Positions 5,580 to 11,598 of a DNA stretch of 11,598 nt are shown here, piece after piece. Positions within the stretch are counted from its first letter, which is position 1; each line of letters begins with the position of its first letter. The notes beneath the pieces are model-generated. The model had not been told where the DNA came from and ran no database searches. It worked only from the letters and a program-made list of their open reading frames with translations. The DNA is from Subdoligranulum variabile (GTDB lineage: Bacteria > Bacillota > Clostridia > Oscillospirales > Ruminococcaceae), in assembly GCA_004552305.1 (NCBI GenBank), contig SFOX01000040.1:1-11598 (forward strand), read 5' to 3'. The translations under genes were made by a program, and so were the position numbers.

Positions 5580-6786
5580 GCGGCGTTTTGGGTGGATGCT
5601 TATCTTGGCGGCGGTGTATCTCTGTGCGCCGTTTTTTCTGCTGCGGCAGCCTTCTGCGCCGCAAGCTGCGCCCGCTCCGCTTCCGGCGGCGACCCCGGCG
5701 GCGACCCCGCCACCGGAAACGCCGCGCCCATACCGCGCCGTGTGGGTCAGCTATCTGGAATGGCAGCAGATGGATTTTTCGACCGAAGCCGCCTTTCGCG
5801 CACAGACCGAACAAATGCTGGACAAGGTCGCCGCCTTGGGTGCCACCGTCGTGCTGGCGCAGGTGCGCCCCTTTGCCGATGCGCTGTACCAAAGCGCGTA
5901 TTTTCCCTTCAGCCACCTGTGTACGGGGCAGCAGGGGCAGGACCCCGGCTTTGACCCGCTGGAGATCTGGGTCACGGCGGCGCACGCGCGCGGGCTGGAG
6001 CTGGAGGCGTGGGTCAACCCCTACCGCGTCCAACAGGGGCAAACGCCCGCCCTGTGCGCCCAAAGCCCCGCCGTGCTGCACCCGGACTGGGTCAAGACCA
6101 CCGATACGGGCAGTTATCTGGACCCCGCCAACCCGGCGGTGCGGCAGTACATTGCCGACGCGCTGGGCGAGCTTTGCCGAAACTACGCCGTGGACGGCGT
6201 GCATTTTGACGATTATTTTTACCCCACGACCGACCCCGCCTGGGATGCCGACGACTACGCCGCCGCGCAGACCTCGCTGACCCTTGCGCAGTGGCGCACC
6301 GAAAACGTCAACGCGCTGATGCAGCTGTGTTGGCAGACGGTACACGGCTGCGGGCGGCGGTTCGGTGTGGCACCGGCGGGCGATGCCGCGCAGTGCGCGG
6401 CGGTGCAATACAGCGATGCCGCGCTGTGGCTGCGCCAGCCGGGCTATGCCGACTATGTGATGCCGCAGCTGTATTGGGGGCTGCAATACACAAAAAACGG
6501 CGATACATCGCACAGCTTGGCGCGCTTAGCGGCACAGTGGGCGGCGCTGCCCCGCAGCGGCGAAGTGGCATTGTACGCGGGGCTGGGCGCGTACCGCATC
6601 GGCACGGGCGACGGCAGCGATACCCCCGGCGAGTGGCAGATCGGACACGCCCTTGCCGACCAGTGGCGCGCGCTGCAGGCGGCGGGCATCCCCGGCGGCG
6701 GGCTGTACCGGTACGGCAGCCTGTTTGACGGGCAACCGCCGGCAGACGCAGAACGGCAGGCGCTGGCGGAGACGTGGGGAAAATAA
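5578..6786 (+). CDS. Membrane-anchored GHL10/YddW-like glycoside hydrolase-like protein
   Basis: A 402-residue protein. Residues 1-5 are basic (MRRFG with TTG as start), 6-22 form a hydrophobic segment (signal peptide or anchor), 24-50 a Pro/Ala-rich linker, and 51-395 a TIM-barrel-like domain of the GHL10 (DUF187, YddW) family. Family hallmarks are RAVWVSYLEW (53-62), VLAQVRPFADALYQS (92-106), LEAWVNPYR (142-150) and GVHFDDYFYP (207-216), whose acidic residues are the likely active-site part. Members are exported and thought to act on cell-wall or extracellular glycan, but no substrate is established here. The TTG start is preferred because AGGGGGTG precedes it by seven bases and it gives a basic N-terminus. 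The alternative ATG at 5596 has a poor site. It starts inside the terminator of rhaD and is convergent with prfC, 39 bases away. Confidence 0.85.
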   Translation: MRRFGWMLILAAVYLCAPFFLLRQPSAPQAAPAPLPAATPAATPPPETPRPYRAVWVSYLEWQQMDFSTEAAFRAQTEQMLDKVAALGATVVLAQVRPFADALYQSAYFPFSHLCTGQQGQDPGFDPLEIWVTAAHARGLELEAWVNPYRVQQGQTPALCAQSPAVLHPDWVKTTDTGSYLDPANPAVRQYIADALGELCRNYAVDGVHFDDYFYPTTDPAWDADDYAAAQTSLTLAQWRTENVNALMQLCWQTVHGCGRRFGVAPAGDAAQCAAVQYSDAALWLRQPGYADYVMPQLYWGLQYTKNGDTSHSLARLAAQWAALPRSGEVALYAGLGAYRIGTGDGSDTPGEWQIGHALADQWRALQAAGIPGGGLYRYGSLFDGQPPADAERQALAETWGK

Positions 6787-6825
6787 GAACGCGGAAAGCC
6801 GTCTTTCTAGGGGGTGTTTTGCTGT

Positions 6826-8439
6826 TTAGAACGTCAGGTTGCCGAACTCGGACAATTTCAACGTTTCGTTGTGGTTTTCTGCCCAGTCGATGCTCCACGG
6901 GCTGCCGAACAGCAGCAGAGGTTTGCCCTTCATATCCTCGATGGCGCGGGTGTCGCTGGTCAGATCCAGATGCTTGATGTCCAGCTCGTCAGGGGCGTTC
7001 AAGATCCAGCGCAGATGCTCATACGGCAGGGACTGCATACGGATATCGACGTTGTACTCGTTTTTCAAACGGTACTCCAACACCTCCAGCTGCAGCACGC
7101 CGACCACGCCGACGATGACCTCCTCCATGCCGGAGCCGAGGTCGCGGAAAATCTGGATAGCGCCCTCCTGGGCGATCTGCTCCATGCCCTTGACGAACTG
7201 CTTGCGCTTCATCGTGTCCACCTGCGTCACGCGGGCAAAATGCTCGGGCGCAAAGGTCGGGATGCCGGCAAACTGAACGTGCTTTTTGCCGGTGCAGAGC
7301 GTGTCGCCGATGGAGAAAATGCCCGGGTCAAACAGACCGATGATATCGCCCGCGTAGGCTTCGCTGACGAGGGCGCGGTCGTCTGCCATCAGGCTGGTGC
7401 CGGTGGCAAGCTTGATGTTCTTGCCCTCCTGCACATGGAACGCCTCCATACCGCGCTCAAACTTGCCGGAGCAGATGCGCAAAAACGCAATGCGGTCGCG
7501 GTGGTTCTTGTTCATATTTGCCTGAATTTTGAACACAAACCCGCTGAACTGTTCACTGCAAGGGTCCACCAGCTCGCCGGTGGCGGCATCCTTGCGGGGC
7601 AGCGGGGTGGGGGTCAGCCGCAAAAATTCTTTCAGGAACGGCTCCACGCCGAAGTTGGTCAAAGCGGAACCGAAGAACACGGGGCTTAATTCGCCGTGCT
7701 GCACGGCTTCAAGGTCAAATTCCTCGGCAGCGCCGTCCAGCAGCTCGATGTCCTCCGCCAGCTTTTCGTGGTTGGCAGCGCCGATCAGCGTGTCCAGCGC
7801 GGGGTCGCCCAGCTCTGCCTCCACCTCATCGACCATCTTCACGCCGTTGGCGCGCCCGTCGCTGGAAAACGCCAGCACGCGCTTGGCATTGCGGTCGTAC
7901 ACGCCCCTAAAATCCTTGCCGCAGCTGATGGGCCAGTTCATCGGGTAGGTCTTGATGCCGAGGATCTCCTCAATGTTTTCCATCAGCTCAAAGGGGTCGC
8001 GCGCCTCGCGGTCCATCTTGTTGACAAAGGTAAAGATGGGGATGTGGCGCAGCGTGCAGACCTTGAACAGCTTGATGGTCTGCGCCTCAACGCCCTTGGC
8101 GGCGTCGATGACCATGACCGCGCAGTCGGCGGCCATCAGGGTGCGGTAGGTGTCCTCACTGAAGTCCTGGTGTCCGGGGGTGTCCAGAATGTTGATGCAC
8201 TTGCCCTGATAATTGAACTGCAAAACAGACGATGTAACGGAAATTCCGCGCTGCTTTTCAATGTCCATCCAGTCAGAAACGGCGTGCTTGGCGCTCTGCT
8301 TGCCCTTGACGGAGCCGGCGGACTGAATCGCCCCGCCGTACAGCAGCAGCTTTTCGGTCAGGGTCGTTTTGCCGGCGTCGGGGTGCGAAATGATCGCAAA
8401 GGTGCGCCGGGATTCGATTTCCTCGCGTAACGAAGCCAT
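6826..8439 (-). CDS. prfC: Peptide chain release factor 3
   Basis: A 537-residue translational GTPase, slightly longer than the E. coli protein (529). RF3 uses GTP to remove RF1 or RF2 from the ribosome after termination. The GTP-binding motifs are all present: P-loop HPDAGKTT (19-26), the RGISV switch (64-68), DTPGHQDF (86-93) and NKMDRE (140-145). The segment KQSAKHAVSDWMDIEKQRGISV is characteristic of RF3 rather than EF-G or TetM-type proteins. The start is supported by AAGGAG (8446-8451 on the plus strand), six bases upstream. It is transcribed alone and is convergent with the GHL10-like gene. A weak imperfect hairpin in the 39 bases between the two may serve termination, but I do not call it. 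No gaps or altered motifs are seen. Confidence 0.97.
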   Translation of the reverse strand: MASLREEIESRRTFAIISHPDAGKTTLTEKLLLYGGAIQSAGSVKGKQSAKHAVSDWMDIEKQRGISVTSSVLQFNYQGKCINILDTPGHQDFSEDTYRTLMAADCAVMVIDAAKGVEAQTIKLFKVCTLRHIPIFTFVNKMDREARDPFELMENIEEILGIKTYPMNWPISCGKDFRGVYDRNAKRVLAFSSDGRANGVKMVDEVEAELGDPALDTLIGAANHEKLAEDIELLDGAAEEFDLEAVQHGELSPVFFGSALTNFGVEPFLKEFLRLTPTPLPRKDAATGELVDPCSEQFSGFVFKIQANMNKNHRDRIAFLRICSGKFERGMEAFHVQEGKNIKLATGTSLMADDRALVSEAYAGDIIGLFDPGIFSIGDTLCTGKKHVQFAGIPTFAPEHFARVTQVDTMKRKQFVKGMEQIAQEGAIQIFRDLGSGMEEVIVGVVGVLQLEVLEYRLKNEYNVDIRMQSLPYEHLRWILNAPDELDIKHLDLTSDTRAIEDMKGKPLLLFGSPWSIDWAENHNETLKLSEFGNLTF

Positions 8440-8489
8440 GGGTTACTCCTTAAATTTATCAAAAACAATTCTAAAAACTACAACACTTT

Positions 8490-8518
8490 ATTCTACACGA
8501 TTTTGCGACAAAACGCAA
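8490..8518 (-). promoter_or_regulatory. Putative prfC promoter
   Basis: Read on the minus strand: TTGCGT (8513-8518), a 17-base spacer, then TAGAAT (8490-8495), 51 bases before the start codon. The -10 matches sigma-A consensus in five of six positions and the -35 in three. The surrounding region is A+T-rich. Confidence 0.55.
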
Positions 8519-8546
8519 TAAAAAAATTTTAAAATTATCCAAATTG

Positions 8547-8552
8547 TATAAT
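8547..8552 (+). promoter_or_regulatory. Possible -10 element for the M23 gene
   Basis: TATAAT preceded by TG in an A+T-rich stretch, 107 bases upstream of the start codon. No -35 box is visible at 16-18 bases. The leader that follows shows no recognised regulator site. A sporulation sigma factor would be an alternative if the protein is a SpoIIQ homologue, but no clear match was seen. Confidence 0.25.
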
Positions 8553-8659
8553 GCTTAAAATTATGACCAAAACGGATAACTGTGCCGTGTATAAAACGCC
8601 CGCCGTGCGTGCAGACTAGGGGCATACAACAACAATCTGCAGGTAAAGGATGGGGGACA

Positions 8660-9376
8660 ATGGACCGTTTCAAAGCGTTTGTACGGGAAAAAGGGCTGTA
8701 TCTTTTGTGCCTGGCGGTGGCGTTTGCCGCCACAGCGGCGGGCATTCTGGCACTGCGGCGCATTGTGGGGCATCTGACAGGGCAGCCCGGCACCGCGCCC
8801 GGCGTGGTGGAGCAGCCGGATACCCTGTGGGAGCAGCCGGACACCGCCGTGGAAAAGCCGGTGGCGGACATCCCCAAGCCGACGCAGACCCCGGCACCGA
8901 CGCCCACGCCTACCCCGGAACCCACCCCGGAACCCACCGCCGCGCCCGAGCCTGCGCCGGTGGCATCGCAGCCGGTGCGGCAGATGCCCGCTTGGTACGG
9001 CAAGCCGATTGCGGCGTTTACGGGCGATGAGCTGGTGTACAGTGAAACGCTGGGCGATTGGCGCACCCACAACGGCACGGATTACACGGTGCCGGAGGGC
9101 AAGGCAATCACCCCGGCGGTGGGCGGCACAGTGACCGCCGTGCGGTGGGATGCCCTGTGGGGCAGCGTCGTGGAGGTGACGGATTCGTCCGACCTTGTGT
9201 GGCGGTATTGCGGGCTGCGCCAGACGCAGGTGGCGCAGGGGCAGCAGGTCACAACGGACACGGTATTGGGGCAGATGGGCAGCATAGCCGCCGAGGCGCA
9301 CGCGGGCAGCCACCTGCATTTGGAGTGCGTGGAACAGGGGAAATATCTGGACCCGGCGGAGGTGATGGGGGAGTGA
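8660..9376 (+). CDS. Membrane-anchored M23 (LytM) peptidase-family protein, SpoIIQ-like
   Basis: A 238-residue protein. Residues 12-32 form one membrane segment, and 71-105 a Pro/Thr/Glu linker with PTPTPTPEP-type repeats. About 110-233 is an M23 domain that should lie outside the cytoplasm. The zinc site looks complete: H137 and D141 (THNGTD), and H218-x-H220 (SHLHLE), with H214 also present. The segment ELVYSETLGDWRTHNGTD (124-141) resembles the SpoIIQ type of M23 domain, whose clostridial members keep the zinc site and join mother cell and forespore during engulfment. I infer SpoIIQ-like but cannot exclude a vegetative cell-wall amidase activator or endopeptidase. AAAGGA (8645-8650) lies nine bases upstream of the ATG. 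It is divergent from prfC and followed by a hairpin terminator. Confidence 0.82.
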   Translation: MDRFKAFVREKGLYLLCLAVAFAATAAGILALRRIVGHLTGQPGTAPGVVEQPDTLWEQPDTAVEKPVADIPKPTQTPAPTPTPTPEPTPEPTAAPEPAPVASQPVRQMPAWYGKPIAAFTGDELVYSETLGDWRTHNGTDYTVPEGKAITPAVGGTVTAVRWDALWGSVVEVTDSSDLVWRYCGLRQTQVAQGQQVTTDTVLGQMGSIAAEAHAGSHLHLECVEQGKYLDPAEVMGE

Positions 9377-9382
9377 AAAATA

Positions 9383-9403
9383 GATAAAAGATAAAAGATA
9401 AAA
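9383..9403 (+). repeat. Heptanucleotide tandem repeat GATAAAA x3
   Basis: Three exact units of GATAAAA followed by a decayed fourth (GATAATA), starting seven bases after the M23 stop codon. It is the second kind of seven-base tandem repeat in the window and is unlike the CTCAACT units in sequence. Confidence 0.8.
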
Positions 9404-9418
9404 GATAATAAATGTGGA

Positions 9419-9444
9419 GTGCGCGCCGCGCGCGCACATTTTAT
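9419..9444 (+). terminator. Probable terminator of the M23 gene
   Basis: An 8-bp all-paired G+C-rich stem (9419-9426 with 9430-9437, loop cgc) is followed by ATTTTAT. An outer aaatgtg/cacattt pairing (about 9410-9416 with 9435-9441) is an alternative fold. The T run is short, hence moderate confidence. Confidence 0.5.
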
Positions 9445-9471
9445 AAAAGGGTGATTCCCCGCAAATGCACA

Positions 9472-9557
9472 GTAGGGGCGGGGTATGCCCCGCCCGCGAC
9501 CCTATATTATACTGAATATGACGGGTTGGTTTGTAGGGGCGGCATATATGCCGCCCG
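9472..9557 (+). repeat. Double-palindrome intergenic repeat, copy 2
   Basis: The same 86-base unit as 4446-4531, with nine differences by hand count. The first palindrome has one central change (cat to tat) that breaks its perfect symmetry; the second is unchanged. The spacer has TATACT where copy 1 has TATAAT. Confidence 0.8.
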
Positions 9558-9586
9558 GCAGTTTTGCAGCAGCCGCCCAATTCCCC

Positions 9587-9645
9587 GGCGGGGTGGGGTC
9601 ACCCCGCCCTACAGGGCAAAAAAATGTGCCCGCGCGGCGGGCACA
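9587..9645 (+). repeat. Two hairpins, tail of palindromic repeat copy 2
   Basis: The first hairpin pairs ggcggggtg (9587-9595) with caccccgcc (9600-9608). The second pairs tgtgcccgc (9625-9633) with gcgggcaca (9637-9645) and is followed by ccaaatct, as at 4616-4641. Three degenerate heptads (9659-9679) come next. The first hairpin differs in sequence from its counterpart at 4572-4604, so the middle slot of the module varies. Confidence 0.6.
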
Positions 9646-9681
9646 CCAAATCTGAACGCTAAACTCTCCACTCTTAACTCT

Positions 9682-9709
9682 AAAAAAAGCGCCCTCTGCG
9701 AGGGCGCTT
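9682..9709 (-). terminator. Rho-independent terminator of the gltX transcript
   Basis: On the minus strand a 9-bp stem (aagcgccct type, 9687-9695 with 9701-9709, loop of five) is followed by a run of seven T (complement of 9682-9688). It lies about 200 bases past the gltX stop, which gives that transcript a long structured 3' end. Confidence 0.85.
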
Positions 9710-9739
9710 CAAACTGTCGAAAAAGGAAATTTTCAATCC

Positions 9740-9834
9740 ATTTTCATCGGCGGACATGTGCCGACGATGAAAATACCGCCAGAGCAAAAAATCGCGTTCG
9801 AGTCGCCTTTAGGCATGAGAACGTGATTTTTTGC
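9740..9834. other. Two long adjacent hairpins in the gltX 3' region
   Basis: Hairpin one pairs 9740-9749 with 9765-9774 (10 bp), then cgg/ccg inside with loop acatgtg. Hairpin two pairs 9784-9799 with 9819-9834 (16 pairs counting one G-U on the plus strand) and has an inner gcc-ttta-ggc. No gene overlaps them. Hairpin two pairs better as plus-strand RNA (G-U) than as minus-strand RNA (A-C at the same place). They could be a processed 3' structure, a small RNA, or remnants of a palindromic element. Confidence 0.55.
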
Positions 9835-9914
9835 GATAGGGTGAATCCAAAGGAGGGGTGCAGGAGCGTGGCGCAGCCACACAGCGACGAACCCCTTCTT
9901 TGAGCGTGTCTATC

Positions 9915-11357
9915 TTACAGCTTTTCCAGGGCAGCCTTCACACGGTTCAGGGTTTCCGGCTTGCCCAGCATGGCGGCAAGGTCGGTGCCGCCGCCGGGGG
10001 TGCGTGCCTTGCCGGACAGGGCAATGCCCAGCGGGAACAACAGCCAGCCGTTCTTTTTGCCCATCTGCTCTGCCAAAGCCTTGCACGCCTCAAAAATGGC
10101 ATCGCGGTTCCAGTCGGTCTGGGCTTCCAGCATCGGCAGCAGGGCGCTCAGCGCTTCCTTGGCGGATTCGGGGTCGGTTTTCTGCTTCTTGTTGCGGTAC
10201 ATTTCGGCGTCAATGGGCAGCACCGCGTCAAAGAAATCCAACTGCGGGGGGATATCCTCCAGCACCTCGCAGCGGGGCTGCAAATTGGCGCACAGCAGAT
10301 CGCGGTCAATGTCGCGGTGTACGGCGCTGTCAATAAACGGGTCAGCCAAACGGCGGAACTCCTCGGCAGGCAAGGCGCGGATGTACGCGGCGTTGATGGC
10401 GCGCAGCTTCAGCGGGTCAAAAATCGCCGGGGACTTGGAAATACGCGCGGGGTCCCAGATTTTGATCATCTCGTCCAGCGAGAAAATCTCCTGCTCGCCC
10501 TCGGGCGCCCAGCCCAGCAGCAGCAGATAGTTCAGCACGGCGGCGGGCAGGTAGCCCTTGGCAACCAGGTCCTGATAGCTGGCATCGCCGTTGCGCTTGC
10601 TCAGCTTGTTCTGCGCGTCCTTCATAACGGGCGGGCAGTGTACGTAGATGGGCTTTTCCCAGCCGAACGCCTCGTACAGCAGGTTGTACTTGGGCGTGCT
10701 GGAAAGATACTCGCTGCCGCGAATGACGTGGGTGATGCCCATCAGGTGGTCGTCCACGACGTTGGCAAAGTTGTAGGTGGGCATACCGTCGGTCTTGATC
10801 AGAATCTGGTCGTCCAGCTCCTTGACATCGACCTCAATGTGACCGTACACCACGTCGTCAAAGCCCGCCACGCCGGATTCGGGGATTTTCTGGCGGATGA
10901 CATACGGCTCCCCGGCGGCCAGCTTGGCGGCGACTTCCTCGGCGCTCAGGTTGCGGCAATGCCCGTCATAGTGGGTCATTTCGCCGGCGGCGCGCTGTGC
11001 CTCGTGCATTTCGTTCAGGCGCTCCTCGGTGCAGAAGCAGTAGTACGCCTTGCCCGCCGCGACCAGCTGCTCGGCATACTGCTTGAACATCCCCATACGC
11101 TCGCTCTGCACATAGGGACCGACGGGACCGCCGATGTCGGGACCCTCGTCCCAGGTCAGACCGGTGGCCTTCAGCGTGTTGTAGATGATGTCGGTAGCGC
11201 CCTCGACCAAGCGACCCTGGTCGGTGTCCTCAATGCGCAGGATAAAGGTGCCGCCATTGTGGCGCGCCTGCAAATAGGTATACAAAGCCGTGCGCAGGTT
11301 GCCAACGTGCATATAGCCCGTGGGGGACGGCGCAAAGCGGGTGCGAACATTTGCCAT
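9915..11357 (-). CDS. gltX: Glutamyl-tRNA synthetase
   Basis: A 480-residue class I aminoacyl-tRNA synthetase of normal length; it charges tRNA(Glu) with glutamate in the cytoplasm. RFAPSPTGYMHVGNLRTAL (7-25) contains the HIGH-type motif as HVGN, and KLSKRNG (251-257) is the KMSKS-type loop. A zinc site like that of the E. coli enzyme (C98, C100, Y121, C125, as I recall) is visible with the same spacing as C107, C109, Y130 and C134. RIEDTDQGR (41-49) is the conserved glutamate-binding stretch. AAGGGG (11366-11371 on the plus strand) lies eight bases before the ATG. In many Firmicutes this enzyme also charges tRNA(Gln) for later amidation; whether this one does cannot be read from the sequence alone. 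Monocistronic, with a consensus promoter upstream. Confidence 0.97.
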   Translation of the reverse strand: MANVRTRFAPSPTGYMHVGNLRTALYTYLQARHNGGTFILRIEDTDQGRLVEGATDIIYNTLKATGLTWDEGPDIGGPVGPYVQSERMGMFKQYAEQLVAAGKAYYCFCTEERLNEMHEAQRAAGEMTHYDGHCRNLSAEEVAAKLAAGEPYVIRQKIPESGVAGFDDVVYGHIEVDVKELDDQILIKTDGMPTYNFANVVDDHLMGITHVIRGSEYLSSTPKYNLLYEAFGWEKPIYVHCPPVMKDAQNKLSKRNGDASYQDLVAKGYLPAAVLNYLLLLGWAPEGEQEIFSLDEMIKIWDPARISKSPAIFDPLKLRAINAAYIRALPAEEFRRLADPFIDSAVHRDIDRDLLCANLQPRCEVLEDIPPQLDFFDAVLPIDAEMYRNKKQKTDPESAKEALSALLPMLEAQTDWNRDAIFEACKALAEQMGKKNGWLLFPLGIALSGKARTPGGGTDLAAMLGKPETLNRVKAALEKL

Positions 11358-11395
11358 AGTGATTACCCCTTTTTTAGAATTGCGAATATGATTTT

Positions 11396-11424
11396 ATTAT
11401 AAGCGCATCGGCGCAAGGTGTCAA
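11396..11424 (-). promoter_or_regulatory. Consensus sigma-A promoter of gltX
   Basis: On the minus strand TTGACA (11419-11424), exactly 17 bases, then TATAAT (11396-11401). Both boxes match consensus completely, 39 bases before the start codon. This indicates strong constitutive expression. The leader is too short for a T-box riboswitch, so gltX is not controlled that way here. Confidence 0.92.
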
Positions 11425-11526
11425 TGCAGAAAAGGAGCAGTTTCCAACAAGCATCCGGTGTCACGATAAGAAGCAAAAAGCAAACGCAACGGCGCCGAAA
11501 CACTTCGGGATGATGTAACTGAATAC

Positions 11527-11563
11527 AAAAGGACAAGCATCAAAAATGGATGCCTGTCCTTTT
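11527..11563. terminator. Terminator-like hairpin near the right edge
   Basis: A 9-bp stem (aaaaggaca, 11527-11535, with tgtcctttt, 11555-11563) continues after one mismatch as a 5-bp stem (gcatc/gatgc) with loop aaaaatg. The stem itself supplies a TTTT run on either strand. No plus-strand gene lies just before it in the window, so it more likely ends a minus-strand gene beyond the right edge. The stretch 11425-11598 shows no gene. Confidence 0.6.
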
Positions 11564-11598
11564 CTATCCGACGCATTATGGTAAGATGTGCAGTAGAT

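Noticed and set aside
6787..6825. Terminator between the convergent GHL10-like gene and prfC
   Set aside because: Only a three-base cgg/ccg core with weak flanking pairs is visible; too little to call.
9858..11402. A 514-codon plus-strand open frame opposite gltX
   Set aside because: It is the complement of a complete GluRS gene with all motifs; the long open frame follows from G+C-rich codon use.
11358..11598. T-box or other riboswitch upstream of gltX
   Set aside because: The consensus promoter is only 39 bases from the start codon, leaving no room for a riboswitch in the leader.

Overview
The window is G+C-rich bacterial DNA of anaerobic Clostridia type. The coding evidence is a full rhamnulose-1-phosphate aldolase, Firmicute-style ribosome binding sites, consensus sigma-A promoters and a SpoIIQ-like M23 protein. 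The spaces between genes hold many G+C-rich palindromes. From memory of such genomes this combination suggests the Oscillospiraceae (Faecalibacterium/Gemmiger/Subdoligranulum side), but no marker gene here proves that.

Layout. 1-193: hairpin-rich repeat (copy A, minus orientation), cut by the window start. 199-1062 (-): AraC-family regulator. 1063-1205: divergent regulatory region. 1206-2642 (+) rhaB and 2647-4068 (+) an AraA/FucI-superfamily isomerase, translationally close. 4069-4691: 623 bases without a gene, holding repeat copy B (inverted relative to A), a 164-base palindromic insert, a second palindromic repeat and a heptanucleotide tandem repeat. 4692-5522 (+) rhaD, then a strong terminator. 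5578-6786 (+): membrane-anchored GHL10/YddW-like glycoside hydrolase-like protein whose TTG start lies in the end of that terminator. 6826-8439 (-) prfC, convergent with it. 8660-9376 (+): membrane-anchored M23 (LytM) protein. 9377-9914: 538 bases without a gene, with a terminator, the second palindromic repeat copy, the gltX terminator and two long hairpins. 9915-11357 (-) gltX with a consensus promoter. 11358-11598: the gltX promoter and a terminator-like hairpin, with no gene seen.

How the genes work together. RhaB phosphorylates L-rhamnulose and RhaD splits L-rhamnulose 1-phosphate into dihydroxyacetone phosphate and L-lactaldehyde. The divergent AraC-type protein probably senses the sugar. 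The missing step, L-rhamnose to L-rhamnulose, is normally done by the TIM-barrel RhaA. Here the only isomerase is an AraA/FucI-type protein, so it is the best candidate for that step. No transporter or mutarotase is in the window. The rest is unrelated housekeeping (RF3, GluRS) and cell-envelope genes.

The least ordinary signals are the isomerase substitution, the inverted hairpin repeats bracketing araC-rhaB-isomerase, paired base changes that keep hairpins intact between repeat copies, and the terminator whose 3' arm doubles as a ribosome binding site. I found no CRISPR array, rRNA, tRNA, transposase or phage gene.
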